Shown here piece by piece: positions 35,631 through 45,700 of a stretch of DNA of 64,000 nucleotides. A program made the position numbers and the translations under genes. The notes below the pieces were generated by a model. That model did no database searches. It was given only the letters and a program-made list of their open reading frames with translations, and was not told the DNA's origin. Location: the NCBI GenBank assembly GCA_947585425.1, contig CANPWZ010000006.1:34002-98001 (forward strand), in the 5' to 3' direction. The stretch is from an uncultured Oscillospiraceae bacterium. GTDB taxonomy: Bacteria; Bacillota; Clostridia; Oscillospirales; Oscillospiraceae. How positions within the stretch are numbered: position 1 is the first letter of the stretch; each line of letters starts with the position of its first letter.

Positions 35631-35932
35631 ATCGGATCGCGCTGGACTGCGCCCGGCTGCTGGAGCGGCGGGAGGCCCACGCCTATCTGGCGGAGGCCCT
35701 TTCCCTCCCGGACTACTACGGCCGGAACCTGGACGCCCTCTACGACTGCCTCACCGACCTGGGCCCCACCGAGCTCACCCTGGAGCGCCCGGAGCTGCTG
35801 CGGGAGGCGGGGGGCTACGCGGAGATGATTTTGAATGTCATCCTGGAGGCGGCGGAGGGCAATCCCTATCTGACCGTTGACCTCTCCCCCGCGGCGGAAC
35901 GGCGGACCGCCGGAGAGGACGGATCGCTATGA
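35624..35932 (+). CDS. Barstar-family ribonuclease inhibitor (immunity protein)
   Basis: 102 residues. The core LPDYYGRNLDALYDCL (residues 28-43) matches barstar, and the acidic residues that plug the barnase active site are present: Asp37, Asp41 and Glu75, equivalent to barstar Asp35, Asp39 and Glu76. No signal peptide, so it stays in the cytoplasm and would protect the cell from misplaced or incoming RNase. Its ATG lies inside the last codons of the RNase fusion (overlap 7 bases) and its end overlaps the next ATG by 4, so the three proteins are translated in coupled fashion. Confidence 0.94.
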   Translation: MVNRIALDCARLLERREAHAYLAEALSLPDYYGRNLDALYDCLTDLGPTELTLERPELLREAGGYAEMILNVILEAAEGNPYLTVDLSPAAERRTAGEDGSL

Positions 35933-37086
35933 AGCCGAGAACTGTCCGGCTGGCGGCCCTGCTGCTGGCCCTGCTGATGCTGGCGGGGTGCGCCCCCGCC
36001 CCCTCTTCGCCCACCGGCGCCCCCGCCGCCCCGGAGACGGCCCCGGCAAGCGCCTCCCCCACCTCCATGGCTTCGGTCGCGCCGCCGGCGGACACCCCCT
36101 CTCCCTCCCCGGCAGACACCCCCGCGCCGGAGGGCGCCGAGGCTCCCTCCGAGGCCCCGGTCCATTTCCCCTCCGGCAGGCTGCGGGTGCAGGACGGCCG
36201 GCTGGTGGACGCCGCCGGCCAGCCCGTCCAGCTCCGGGGGGTCAGCACCCACGGGCTGGCCTGGTTCCCCCAGTACGTGAACCAGGACTGCTTCAATGAC
36301 CTGAAAAGCTGGGGAGCCAGCGTGGTGCGGCTGGCCATGTACACCGCCGAGAACGGCGGCTACTGTGTCGGCGGGGACCAGGAGGGCCTCAAGTCCCTCA
36401 TCCGCGACGGGGTGCGGTATGCCGCCGAAGCGGGTCTGTACGCCATCGTGGACTGGCACATCCTGTCCGACGGCGACCCCAACACCTATCTGGAGGAGGC
36501 CAAAGCCTTCTTCCGGGAGATGTCCGCAGACCTTGCGGGATACGACAACGTGCTGTATGAGATCTGCAACGAGCCCAACGGCGGCGGCACCTGGAGCCAG
36601 ATCAAGGCCTACGCCCAGCAGATCATCCCCGTCATCCGGGAGAACGACCCCGGCGCGGTGATCATCGTGGGCACCCCAAACTGGTCTCAGCGGGTGAACG
36701 AGGCCGCCGCCGACCCCATCACCGGGTGGGAAAACATCATGTACACCTTCCACTTCTACGCCGCCACCCACGGCGCCAACATCCGGCAGCTGCTGGTCAA
36801 CGCCCTGGATGCCGGCCTGCCCGTCTTTGTGACGGAGTACGGCATCTGCGCCGCCGACGGGAACGGGGCCCTGGACGAAGCCCAGGCCGCCCAGTGGATC
36901 GACGCGCTGGATCGGTACGGGGTCAGCTATGTGGCTTGGAACCTGTCCAATCTGAACGAGAGCTCCGCCATCCTAAAGCCCTCCTGCAGCAAGACCAGCG
37001 GCTTCACCACGGACGATCTCAGTCCCTCGGGCCAGTGGCTGTACAACATGCTCTCCAGCGCCCAATCGACGCAAAACGTCCCCTGA
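35929..37086 (+). CDS. GH5 endoglucanase lipoprotein
   Basis: 385 residues. Lipobox LAGC (Cys21), a long Pro/Ala/Ser linker (about 22-80), then a GH5 (subfamily 2-like) barrel. Visible are LRGVSTHGLAWFPQYV, YAIVDWHIL, the acid/base Glu in YEICNEPNG and the nucleophile Glu in PVFVTEYG. It should cut beta-1,4-glucan or a related polysaccharide outside the cell. Overlap with barstar (ATGA) places it in the same operon as the dipeptidase-RNase, although a glucanase has no obvious metabolic link to them. The stop lies inside the terminator stem. Confidence 0.92.
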   Translation: MKPRTVRLAALLLALLMLAGCAPAPSSPTGAPAAPETAPASASPTSMASVAPPADTPSPSPADTPAPEGAEAPSEAPVHFPSGRLRVQDGRLVDAAGQPVQLRGVSTHGLAWFPQYVNQDCFNDLKSWGASVVRLAMYTAENGGYCVGGDQEGLKSLIRDGVRYAAEAGLYAIVDWHILSDGDPNTYLEEAKAFFREMSADLAGYDNVLYEICNEPNGGGTWSQIKAYAQQIIPVIRENDPGAVIIVGTPNWSQRVNEAAADPITGWENIMYTFHFYAATHGANIRQLLVNALDAGLPVFVTEYGICAADGNGALDEAQAAQWIDALDRYGVSYVAWNLSNLNESSAILKPSCSKTSGFTTDDLSPSGQWLYNMLSSAQSTQNVP

Positions 37087-37107
37087 CTTGCCGTCAGGGG
37101 ACGTTTT
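37073..37107. terminator. Terminator closing the rlmD-RNase-barstar-GH5 operon
   Basis: Perfect 15-bp arms 37073-37087 and 37093-37107, loop of 5, T-run; also works for the converging chromate transporter. Confidence 0.95.
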
Positions 37108-37111
37108 TTGC

Positions 37112-37699
37112 TTACATCTGGAACACGATACCGGCTGCCGCCGCCAGGGCGATGAAGCAGATGGGGTGGAGCTTTTTCAGCGGCGAAAACTTCGCCAGCG
37201 CGAAGATGACCGCCGCCAGCAGGATGGCGGGCCAGTAGAACGTCTCCACCACCGGCACGGCCTGCCCCGGCGCGATCTCATGGGAGGTCTCGTGGAACAG
37301 GAGGGCGATCTTCGCCACCTGGAGGAGGGACGCGGTGATGAGCGCCACCGACGCCGCCCGCAGGCCGTAGAACACCCCGTCCACCGCTTTGGACTGGCGG
37401 AACCGCTGCAAAAACCCGGCGATGACGAGGATGATGACGATGGACGGGAACACCAGCCCCAGGGTGGCCACGACCCCGCCCAGGACGCCGCCGGAGGTGA
37501 AGCCCACATAGGTGGCCATGTTCACCCCCATGGGGCCGGGGGTGGACTCAGAGATGGCGATCATGTCGGCCAGCTGGCCGGAGGTGAACCAGCCGGTGCG
37601 CTCCCCCAGATCGGTGAGGAAGGGGATGGTGGCGAGGCCGCCGCCCACCGAGAACAGGCCCACCTTGCAGAACTCCAGGAACAGGCGGAGATAGATCAT
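37112..37699 (-). CDS. Chromate transporter, ChrA half (C-terminal-type subunit)
   Basis: 195 residues, the short CHR type encoding half a transporter, with SVGGGLATIPFL near residue 15 and PGPMGVNMATYVGF near 55. About six membrane segments. Start ATG 37699 overlaps the stop of its partner (ATGA). Short CHR proteins work as pairs; the substrate may be chromate or sulfate-like anions. Confidence 0.9.
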   Translation of the reverse strand: MIYLRLFLEFCKVGLFSVGGGLATIPFLTDLGERTGWFTSGQLADMIAISESTPGPMGVNMATYVGFTSGGVLGGVVATLGLVFPSIVIILVIAGFLQRFRQSKAVDGVFYGLRAASVALITASLLQVAKIALLFHETSHEIAPGQAVPVVETFYWPAILLAAVIFALAKFSPLKKLHPICFIALAAAAGIVFQM

Positions 37700-38274
37700 T
37701 TCGCCCCGCCTCCCTTCGCCATGCGGACGGCAAGGCCCGCCGCGCCGGCGCAGATCACCAGGAACACCGGGGAGGTCATCCACTCCACCGCCGCCGGGGG
37801 GGCGAAGAAGGTCCCCCAGGCCGCCAGGGCCAGCACCAGGATATAGATGATCCGGGTGGGCCAGTCGATGACGGCGTTTTTGACGAGCTTGATGACGCTG
37901 GTGAGGATCAGGGCCACCACCCCCGCCCGGACGCCGTTGAAGGCGTGGACCACCCAGGGGATGTCCATGAAGTTGCTGAGGAAGGCGGCGATGATGAGGA
38001 TGATGGCCACGGACGGGAACACCAGCCCCAGGGTGGCCGCCACCCCGCCGGGGATGCCGGCCTGGCTCTGGCCCACGAAGGTGGCGGTGTTCACCGCGAT
38101 GATGCCGGGGGTACACTGGCCCACGGCGTAATAGTCGGCAAGCTGCTCCTCGGTGGCCCACTTCTTGTTCTCCACCAGCTCCCGCTGGAGGATGGGCAGC
38201 ATGGCGTACCCGCCGCCGAAGGTGCATACCCCGATCCTGGCGAAGGTCAAAAACAGGTCGGCAAAGATGTTCAC
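37696..38274 (-). CDS. Chromate transporter, ChrA half (N-terminal-type subunit)
   Basis: 192 residues with TFGGGYAMLPIL and CTPGIIAVNTATFVG, the mirrored counterparts of motifs in its partner. It overlaps nadE by 4 bases upstream and the second half by 4 downstream, so nadE-chr-chr is one coupled operon. Confidence 0.9.
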   Translation of the reverse strand: MNIFADLFLTFARIGVCTFGGGYAMLPILQRELVENKKWATEEQLADYYAVGQCTPGIIAVNTATFVGQSQAGIPGGVAATLGLVFPSVAIILIIAAFLSNFMDIPWVVHAFNGVRAGVVALILTSVIKLVKNAVIDWPTRIIYILVLALAAWGTFFAPPAAVEWMTSPVFLVICAGAAGLAVRMAKGGGAK

Positions 38275-40187
38275 TCCAACCCCTCCAGCTCATCGAGCCA
38301 CAGGGCGGACGCCGCGTCCGACGGCATCCGCCAGTCGCCCCTGGGGGACAGGGTGACGGTGCCCACCTTGGGGCCGTCGGGCAGGCAGGAGCGCTTGAAC
38401 TGCTGAGAGAAGAACCGGCGGTAAAAGTTTTTCAGCCATTTCAGGATGGTCTCCCGGCCGTACTGCCCGCCCAGAGCATACACCGCCAGCCGGAACACCT
38501 TTTTGGGCGGAAAGCCCCAGCGGACGGCGTAGTAGAGGAAGAAGTCGTGGAGCTCATAGGGGCCCACCAGGTCCTCGGTCCTCTGGGCGATCTCTCCGTT
38601 CTCGGGGGGCAGCAGCTCCGGGGAGACGGGGGTGTCCAGGATGTCCCGCAGCACGGCGGCAAGCCGGGGGGAGCGCGCCTCCGCCTCGCCCGCGGCATAG
38701 GCCACCAGATGGCGCACCAGGGTCTTGGGAATGGAGGCGTTGACGCCGTACATGGACATGTGGTCCCCGTTGTAGGTGGCCCAGCCCAGGGCCAGCTCGG
38801 ACAGGTCGCCGGTGCCCACCACCAGGCCGCCGGTCTTGTTGGCCAGGTCCATCAGCACCTGGGTGCGCTCCCGGGCCTGGCCGTTTTCAAAGGTGACGGA
38901 GTGGTCGTCCATGGACTGGCCGATGTCCCGGAAGTGGACCTTCACCGCCTCGCCGATGTCCACCACCTTCAGAGCGGCCCCCAGCTCCTCCGCCAGGGTC
39001 TCGGCGTTGGACTTGGTGCGGCTGGTGGTGCCGAAGCATGGCATGGTGACCGCCAGGATGCCCTTTCGGTCCAGCCCCAGCGCGTCGAAGGCCGCGGCGG
39101 TGATGAGGATGGCCAGGGTGGAGTCCAGCCCGCCGGACAGGCCGATGACGGCGGTGGAGGCGCCGATGTGTTTCAAGCGCTTTTTCAGCCCCGCCGCCGC
39201 GATGTTCAGGATCTCCCGGCAGCGCTCCGCCCGGTCGCCGTGGTCCGCGGGGACGAAGGGGTTGGGGGCCACGGGCCGGGTGAGGATAGTCTCCCCAACC
39301 TCCAGGGAGAACTCGCTGCGGCAATATCCGTCTCCCGTCCCACCGATGAAGGTGGTGTTGCGCCGCCGCTCAAAGAGCAGCCGCCCCACGTCGATCTCGG
39401 TGACGGTGAGGCCGGTCTCGAACCGCTTTTCCGCCAGGATGGTCCCGTTCTCCGCGATGAGGTCGTGGCCGGCGAACACCATGTCGGTGGAGGACTCCCC
39501 CTCCCCGGCGTCGGCGTAGACATAGGCGCACAGCAGCCGGGCGGACTGGCCGGACACCAGCTGCCGGCGGTACTCCGCCTTGCCCACCACCTCGTCGGAG
39601 GCGGACAGGTTCAAGATCAGGGTGGCTCCCGACCGGGTAAGTTCCGTGGAGGGGGGCTCGGGGGCCCACAGGTCCTCGCAGACCTCCACCCCCACCGTCA
39701 GCCCCGGGAGGGAGGCGCAGTCGAACAGGCTCCGGCTGTCGATCACCGCGGGCTGGCCCGCCAGTTCCACATAGACGCTTGCGCCCGCGCCGGAGGTGAA
39801 CCACCGCTGCTCATAGAACTCGCCGTAATTGGGCAGATAGGTCTTGGGCACCAGCCCCAGCAGTTCTCCCCCCTTGATGACCGCCGCGCAGTTGTAGAGC
39901 TCGCCGCCGGCCCGGACCGGCAGGCCCAGGGCGATGAGCATATCCACGTCCTTTGTGGCCTCCAGCACGGCGCGCAGGGCTTCCATCGCCCCGTCCAGCA
40001 GGGCGTCCTGCAAAAACAGGTCCCCGCAGGTATACCCCGTCAGGCACAGCTCCGGCAGGGCCAAGATTTTGACCCCCTGCTCCTCCGCCTCCCTGATGAG
40101 TTTGACGCAGCTTTGGGCGTTATAGGCGCAGTCGGCCACTTTGATCTCGGGCGTGCCCGCCGCCGCCTTGATGAATCCGTCTCTCAT
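38271..40187 (-). CDS. nadE: Glutamine-dependent NAD+ synthetase
   Basis: 638 residues, two enzymes in one chain. The N-terminal nitrilase-like glutaminase (about 1-280) has Glu46 (LPELCLTGY), Lys in VPKTYLPNY and Cys in [10 protein letters not shown]. The C-terminal synthetase (about 320-638) has the PP-loop [11 protein letters not shown]. It makes NAD+ from nicotinic-acid adenine dinucleotide, with ammonia channelled from glutamine. Confidence 0.96.
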   Translation of the reverse strand: MRDGFIKAAAGTPEIKVADCAYNAQSCVKLIREAEEQGVKILALPELCLTGYTCGDLFLQDALLDGAMEALRAVLEATKDVDMLIALGLPVRAGGELYNCAAVIKGGELLGLVPKTYLPNYGEFYEQRWFTSGAGASVYVELAGQPAVIDSRSLFDCASLPGLTVGVEVCEDLWAPEPPSTELTRSGATLILNLSASDEVVGKAEYRRQLVSGQSARLLCAYVYADAGEGESSTDMVFAGHDLIAENGTILAEKRFETGLTVTEIDVGRLLFERRRNTTFIGGTGDGYCRSEFSLEVGETILTRPVAPNPFVPADHGDRAERCREILNIAAAGLKKRLKHIGASTAVIGLSGGLDSTLAILITAAAFDALGLDRKGILAVTMPCFGTTSRTKSNAETLAEELGAALKVVDIGEAVKVHFRDIGQSMDDHSVTFENGQARERTQVLMDLANKTGGLVVGTGDLSELALGWATYNGDHMSMYGVNASIPKTLVRHLVAYAAGEAEARSPRLAAVLRDILDTPVSPELLPPENGEIAQRTEDLVGPYELHDFFLYYAVRWGFPPKKVFRLAVYALGGQYGRETILKWLKNFYRRFFSQQFKRSCLPDGPKVGTVTLSPRGDWRMPSDAASALWLDELEGLE

Positions 40188-40305
40188 ATCGTTGACCTCC
40201 TCCGTGTGGGGGATATTTCACCCTATCTTACCCCAATTTTCCCCGGATTGCAACCGCTCATTCTATATTGGGAAACTGCCTCTTTTCTTTTGCGGCAAAA
40301 TGGTG

Positions 40306-40311
40306 TATAAT
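40306..40311 (+). promoter_or_regulatory. Probable -10 element of the rhomboid gene
   Basis: A perfect TATAAT 32 bases before the start; the -35 region is weak. Confidence 0.45.
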
Positions 40312-40342
40312 GATTCGGAATTTGACCGATGAGGTGAGCTTT

Positions 40343-40915
40343 GTGAAGCATCCCACCATCAAGCTGTCCTATAACGCGCCGGTGGCGCTGACCTTTTCCA
40401 TCCTGTCCCTGATCGCCCTGGTCGCCGGATACATCTCCGCGGGCTGGACCACCACCCACCTGTTCTCCGTCTACCGCTGCTCCCTGGCCGATCCGCTGGC
40501 CTATGTCCGCTTCTTCGGCCATGTGCTGGGCCACAGCGGTTACGCCCACTTCATCGGCAACATCGTGCTGATCCTGGTGCTGGGGCCCAACCTGGAGGAT
40601 CGGTTCGGCTCCTGGAACGTGCTGTTCGCCATCCTGTTCACCGCGCTGGTGTCGGGGCTTGTGCAGTTCATCTTCTTCCCCGGCGCCGCCCTGCTGGGGG
40701 CCTCCGGCATCGTGTTCATGATGATCCTGCTGTCCTCCTTCGGCGGCGTCCACAACGGGGTCATCCCCATCACCCTCATCCTGGTGGCGGTGTTCTATCT
40801 GGGCGGCGAGCTGTGGGACGCCATCTTCGTCCAGGACAACGTGTCCCAGCTCACCCACATCATCGGCGGCCTGTGCGGCACCGTGCTGGGCTTCGCCCTC
40901 TCTCATCGGAAATGA
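40343..40915 (+). CDS. Rhomboid-family intramembrane serine protease
   Basis: 190 residues from GTG 40343, preceded by GAGGTGAG; the upstream part of the open frame has no start signal. Six membrane segments. Catalytic Ser121 (GASG) and His172 (LTHIIGG) are present, and the oxyanion-side HFIGNIVLI follows a conserved His/Asn pair. It cleaves membrane proteins within the bilayer; substrate unknown. Confidence 0.9.
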   Translation: MKHPTIKLSYNAPVALTFSILSLIALVAGYISAGWTTTHLFSVYRCSLADPLAYVRFFGHVLGHSGYAHFIGNIVLILVLGPNLEDRFGSWNVLFAILFTALVSGLVQFIFFPGAALLGASGIVFMMILLSSFGGVHNGVIPITLILVAVFYLGGELWDAIFVQDNVSQLTHIIGGLCGTVLGFALSHRK

Positions 40916-40934
40916 CCCGGTAAACCTACAAAGC

Positions 40935-40972
40935 AGCAGCCCCCGCCGCGCTTTCGCGCGGCGGGGGCTGCT
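40935..40972. terminator. Very strong bidirectional terminator
   Basis: 17-bp perfect arms 40935-40951 and 40956-40972, 4-base loop, T-run; lies between the converging rhomboid and pfkA genes. Confidence 0.93.
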
Positions 40973-41005
40973 TTTTGATGCGGAGCGGTATGTACGGCGG
41001 GGACC

Positions 41006-42010
41006 CTATGTCCCGCTGGGAGTAAGGGCCTCCAGGACCTCGTACCGATACATCTCAAGATTCTTGACCATGGCCAGTGCCTCCTCCATGTCCAGATCCA
41101 CGATGCTCCCCTCTTTTGTGCCGATGATGCGGTTGCCTCTGTCGGCGAGAAGGGCGTTTACCGCCTCATATCCCATGCGGCTGGCGGTCTCCCGGTCCCG
41201 GCCGGTGGGGGCGCCGCCCCGCTGGATGTGCCCCAGCACCGTGACCCGGGGGTCGATCCCGATCTCCTCGTGGATGCGCTTGCCGATCTCCACGGCGCTG
41301 CCCGCGCCCTCGGCCACCACGATCATGAAGTGGGTGGTCCCGGCCAGGCGGGCGCTGCGGATCTTCTCCACGATGTCCCGGTCGAAATCCACCTCCCGCT
41401 CCGGGATGAGGACGGCGGTAGCGCCCACCGAGATCCCCACATAGAGGGCCAGGAAGCCCGCGTGCCGGCCCATGACCTCCACCACGGAGCAGCGCTCATG
41501 GGACTGCATGGTATCCCGCAGCTTGTCGATGCACTCGATGGCGGTGTTGGCGGCGGTGTCGAAGCCGATGGTGTAGTTGGAGCAGCCGATGTCGTTGTCG
41601 ATGGTGGCGGGCACGCCCACCACGGGGAGCTTGTAGCCCGACTCGGCGATCTGCCGGGTCAGGGCGAGGGCGCCCCGGAAGGTGCCGTCGCCGCCGATGG
41701 CCACGATGCCGTCGATCCCCAGCATTTTGCAGGTGGCGATGGCCTTGGCGCGGCCCTTGCGGTCCAAAAACTCCGGGCAGCGGGCGGTATACAGAATGGT
41801 GCCGCCCTTGTTGATGATATGGCCGACGCTGCCGCTGTCCAGCTTGACAAAATCGCCGTTGATGAGGCCGCTCCAGCCTCTGCGGATGCCGATGCAGTCG
41901 ATCCCCTTGTTCAGCGCCGTGCGGACGACCGCCCTGATGGCGGCGTTCATGCCGGGAGCGTCTCCGCCGCTGGTCAGAACGCCGATCCGCTTTACCGCTG
42001 TGTTGCCCAT
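41006..42010 (-). CDS. pfkA: 6-phosphofructokinase (PfkA type)
   Basis: 334 residues, the usual bacterial length. Signatures: LTSGGDAPGMNAAIR (nucleotide loop), AIGGDGTFRGA, PATIDNDIGCSNYTIGFDTA with the catalytic Asp, and GHIQRGGAPTGRDR. It catalyses the committed step of glycolysis. GDGT rather than GGDD-type sequence suggests ATP rather than pyrophosphate use. GGAGG precedes the ATG. Confidence 0.95.
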   Translation of the reverse strand: MGNTAVKRIGVLTSGGDAPGMNAAIRAVVRTALNKGIDCIGIRRGWSGLINGDFVKLDSGSVGHIINKGGTILYTARCPEFLDRKGRAKAIATCKMLGIDGIVAIGGDGTFRGALALTRQIAESGYKLPVVGVPATIDNDIGCSNYTIGFDTAANTAIECIDKLRDTMQSHERCSVVEVMGRHAGFLALYVGISVGATAVLIPEREVDFDRDIVEKIRSARLAGTTHFMIVVAEGAGSAVEIGKRIHEEIGIDPRVTVLGHIQRGGAPTGRDRETASRMGYEAVNALLADRGNRIIGTKEGSIVDLDMEEALAMVKNLEMYRYEVLEALTPSGT

Positions 42011-42104
42011 TTCTGAAACCTCCTTCAGGCATAGCGAGCCTTTGATCGCGTCTCATACGCGCGGCGGCTGTTATGCTTTAAACTGTGCGTTCCCGCGCAC
42101 GGCT

Positions 42105-42110
42105 ATTATA
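42105..42110 (-). promoter_or_regulatory. Probable -10 element of pfkA
   Basis: TATAAT on the minus strand, 95 bases before the ATG; no good -35 match. The leader holds a small GTGCG/CGCAC hairpin. Confidence 0.4.
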
Positions 42111-42193
42111 GCATATCCGCAAGGACCGCGCCACAGTTTTTTCAAGAATTTTGGCCCCCCTGTAAACGAATTGTAAAATGCCCCCGCTTCCCC

Positions 42194-42222
42194 TTGACAT
42201 CAGAGGCGGCGGGGGCTAATAT
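42194..42222 (+). promoter_or_regulatory. Promoter of the MarR-ABC operon
   Basis: TTGACA (42194-42199) and TAATAT (42217-42222) with a 17-base spacer. Confidence 0.8.
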
Positions 42223-42261
42223 ATGTGAAGCAAATCTATTTCTTCCGTGGGAGATGAGCCT

Positions 42262-42708
42262 ATGGACTGTCCCATCCAGTTGAAGATCCCCGCCGTGGCC
42301 CAGATGCTGAAGGCCAAGACCGACCGGCTGCTGGCCCCCCTGGCCCAGGCGGAGGGACTGACCTCCCTCCAGATGTGCGTGCTGCTCCATCTGTACCAGG
42401 CGGAGGCCCCCGTGGGCACGGTGAGCCAGGTCACCGGCATGGGCCAGGCCAACGCCTCCTCCCTGTGCAAAAAACTGGAGGAGGCGGGCTATCTCACCCG
42501 CGTGCGGGGCGAAAGCGACCGCCGGGTGGTCAATCTGTCCCTCACGGAGGCGGGCCGCGGGGCGGTGGAGCGCTTCCGCCGGGGCATCGACCGATATGTG
42601 GCCCTGCTGGAGGATGTGCCACCGGGGCAGAAGGACGCCCTCGCCCGGGGCGTCCAGGCGGCGGAGGAGATCCTGGACTTCCTCTACGAACACGGCAAAG
42701 GAGAATGA
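42262..42708 (+). CDS. MarR-family regulator
   Basis: 148 residues from ATG 42262 (GGGAG upstream). A winged helix (about 30-100) reads LTSLQMCVLLHLYQ, ANASSLCKKLEEAGYLTRV and ESDRRVVNLSLTEAG. It lies three bases before a large ABC protein, so it probably controls that exporter in response to a small molecule, the common MarR arrangement. Confidence 0.92.
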   Translation: MDCPIQLKIPAVAQMLKAKTDRLLAPLAQAEGLTSLQMCVLLHLYQAEAPVGTVSQVTGMGQANASSLCKKLEEAGYLTRVRGESDRRVVNLSLTEAGRGAVERFRRGIDRYVALLEDVPPGQKDALARGVQAAEEILDFLYEHGKGE

Positions 42709-42711
42709 GCC

Positions 42712-45700
42712 ATGCTGAAGCTCTCTCACATCACGAAACAGTATCAGCTGGGGGACAACACCATCGACGCCCTGCGGGGCATCGACCTGGAGTTCCGGGA
42801 GAACGAATTTGTCTCCATCCTGGGTCCCTCCGGCTGCGGCAAGACCACCACCCTGAACATCATCGGCGGGCTGGACCGATACACCAGCGGCGACCTCATC
42901 ATCAACGGCCGCTCCACCAAAGAGTACAGGGACAGCGACTGGGACGCCTACCGCAACCACTCCATCGGCTTCGTGTTCCAGAGCTATAACCTGATCTCCC
43001 ACCAGACGGTGCTGGCTAATGTGGAGCTGGCCCTGACCCTGGCCGGGGTGTCCCGCGCCGAGCGCCGCCGCCGGGCCATCGACGCTCTGGAGCGGGTGGG
43101 CCTGGGGGACCAGCTGGATAAGCTGCCCTCCCAGATGTCCGGCGGCCAGATGCAGCGGGTGGCCATCGCCCGGGCCCTCATCAACGACCCGGACATCCTC
43201 CTGGCCGACGAGCCCACCGGCGCTTTGGACAGCGAGACCTCCGTGCAGGTGATGAAGCTGCTGAAGGAGGTGGCCCGGGACCGGCTGGTCATCATGGTCA
43301 CCCACAACCCGGAGCTGGCGGAGGAGTACTCCACCCGCATCGTCCGGCTGAAGGACGGCCTGGTCACCGGCGACTCCAACCCCTACCACTCGGAGGAGGA
43401 GGCCCCCCTGCTCACCGGGAAAGAGGCAAAGGCGGGCAAAAAGCCCTCCATGTCCTTCCTGACGGCCCTGTCCCTCTCCCTGACCAACCTGCGCACCAAG
43501 ATGGGCCGCACCGTCCTCACCGCCTTCGCCGGCTCCATTGGCATCATCGGCATCGCGCTGATTTTGGCCCTGTCCACCGGCATCAACAACTATATCAACA
43601 AGGTGCAGGAGGATACCCTGTCCTCCTACCCCATCACCATCCAGGCGGAGACCACCGATATGTCCTCCCTGCTGGCGGGGTTCATGGAGGCCCGGGAGGA
43701 CGCCTGGTCCGAAGAGCGGGACCCCGACCGGGTGTATTCCTCCACCGTCATGTTCGACATGATGAACTCCATGGTCAACGCCCAGACCCAGACCAACAAC
43801 CTGGAGGCCTTCCGGGCGTATCTGGAGGCCGGGGGCGGCGGCATCAAAGACATCGCCCACATCGACTACGACTACGACTTTGACTTCGACTTCTACACCA
43901 CCGACGAGGACGGGGTCATCCTCAAGTGCGACGTGATGTCCCTCATGGAGTCCGCCATGGGCTCCATGTTCGGCGGGGACTACTCCTCCTACTTTTCCTC
44001 CTCCATGGGCTCCATGTACTCCTCTATGGACGTCTGGAACGAGCTGCTGGCCGGGGACGACGGGGAGCTGATCTCCCAGCAGACCAAAGACCAGTACGAG
44101 ATGCTCTATGGCCGCTGGCCGGAGAGCTATGACGAGGTGGTCCTCTTCATCAGCCCCAGCAACGAGATCTCCGACCTGATGCTCTACGCCCTGGGCCTCA
44201 TGCCCGCCGACGAGATGGAGCAGGTCATGACCGATATGATGAACGGCGAAGAGGTGGAGACCGACAAGCGCAGCTGGTCCTATGAGGAGCTGGCGGACAT
44301 CTCCTTCAAGCTGATCCTCCCGGCGGAGTACTGGCAGTACGACGCCGCCACCGGCGCCTACACCGATATGTCCGCCACCGACGCGGGCATGGATTACCTC
44401 TACAACAGCGGCGACGTGGGCCTCCGCCTGAAGGTGGCGGGGGTGGCCCGGGCCCTGCCCGACACCAATGGCCGCGCCTCCGGCTCCATCGGTTATACCT
44501 CCGCCCTCACCGCCTGGGCCATCGAGACCACCGGCGATATGGAGATCGTGCGGAAGCAGCTGGACGACCCCGGCACCGACGTGTTCACCGCCCTGCCCTT
44601 CCCCACCGAGGACGACGTGGAGCCCACCGACCAGGAGAAGGCGAAGGCCATCGCCGAGTACCTGTCCGGCCTGTCCGTCATGGAGAAGGCGGAGGCCTAT
44701 ATCGACGTGATGAGCCAGCCCTCCCGGGAGTATGTGGACGGCATCGTGGACGGGCAGATGGCCGACATGACCCGGGAGTCCATCGAGGAGATGATCCTGG
44801 AGCAGTACGCCTCCGAGATGGGGGTGGACGAGGAGACCATCCGCTCCTACATCGCCGACATGAGCGACGAGGAGCTGTTCGACCGGGTGAGGGAGGCCAT
44901 CGAGTCCGCCGTGACCCAGCAGTACGCCCAGATGGTATCCCAGCGGCTGGGTGCCCTCACCAACGAGCAGCTGGCCGAGCTGCTGGACGAGGCCCTGGAG
45001 GGGGCCGGCGAAGGCGAGGACGGGGAGACCGCCCGGGCCGCCCGGGCCGAGGCCGGCCGGGTGGTCACCCTGAGCGCCCCCGCCACCGCCAAACTGGCGG
45101 TGCGCGCCCTGGCAGCCGCCCCGGACCCCGAGCCCGGCAGCTCGCCTGACGCGGCCGTCTCTCCTGAGCCCACCGAGTCCGCCCCTGAGCCCACCGAGTC
45201 CGCCGGACCCGGCGAGTCTCTGCCGCCGGAGGAGTCCGCCGCCCCCGGCGCTTCCCCGGAGCCCAGCGCGCCGGCTGTCCAGCTGCCCGAGGGCTGGGAG
45301 GACTGGGGCACGGCCGAATGGATGGCCTGGTTCCAGCAGAGCGGCATGACCATGGAACAGGCCTTTGCCGGCCTCCCCCCGGAGGCGCAGGCCAGGCTTG
45401 CCGAGCTGTTCCCCTTCCCCCCCGCTTCTTCCGACCCCGAATCCTCGCCGCAGCCCTCTGGAGCCCCGGAGCCCGGTGCGTCCCAGGAGCCCACGGAATC
45501 GGTCCCGCCCACGGAGGCCCCGGGCCAGGACCCCGGCACGCCCTCCAATCAGTTGCCTGCGGGCTGGCAGAGCTGGGGCACGGCCCAGTGGATGGCCTGG
45601 TTCCAGCGGAGCGGTATGTCCATGCAGCAGGCCTATGCCACCCTCCCGCCGGCGGCCCAGGCCAGGGTCGCCCAGCTGTTCGGTCAGGCCCAGACCCCCG

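Noticed and set aside
37112..38293. A single 393-codon chromate transporter frame
   Set aside because: Its first half is the wrong frame of the N-terminal-type ChrA gene; two overlapping half-transporter genes explain the region better.
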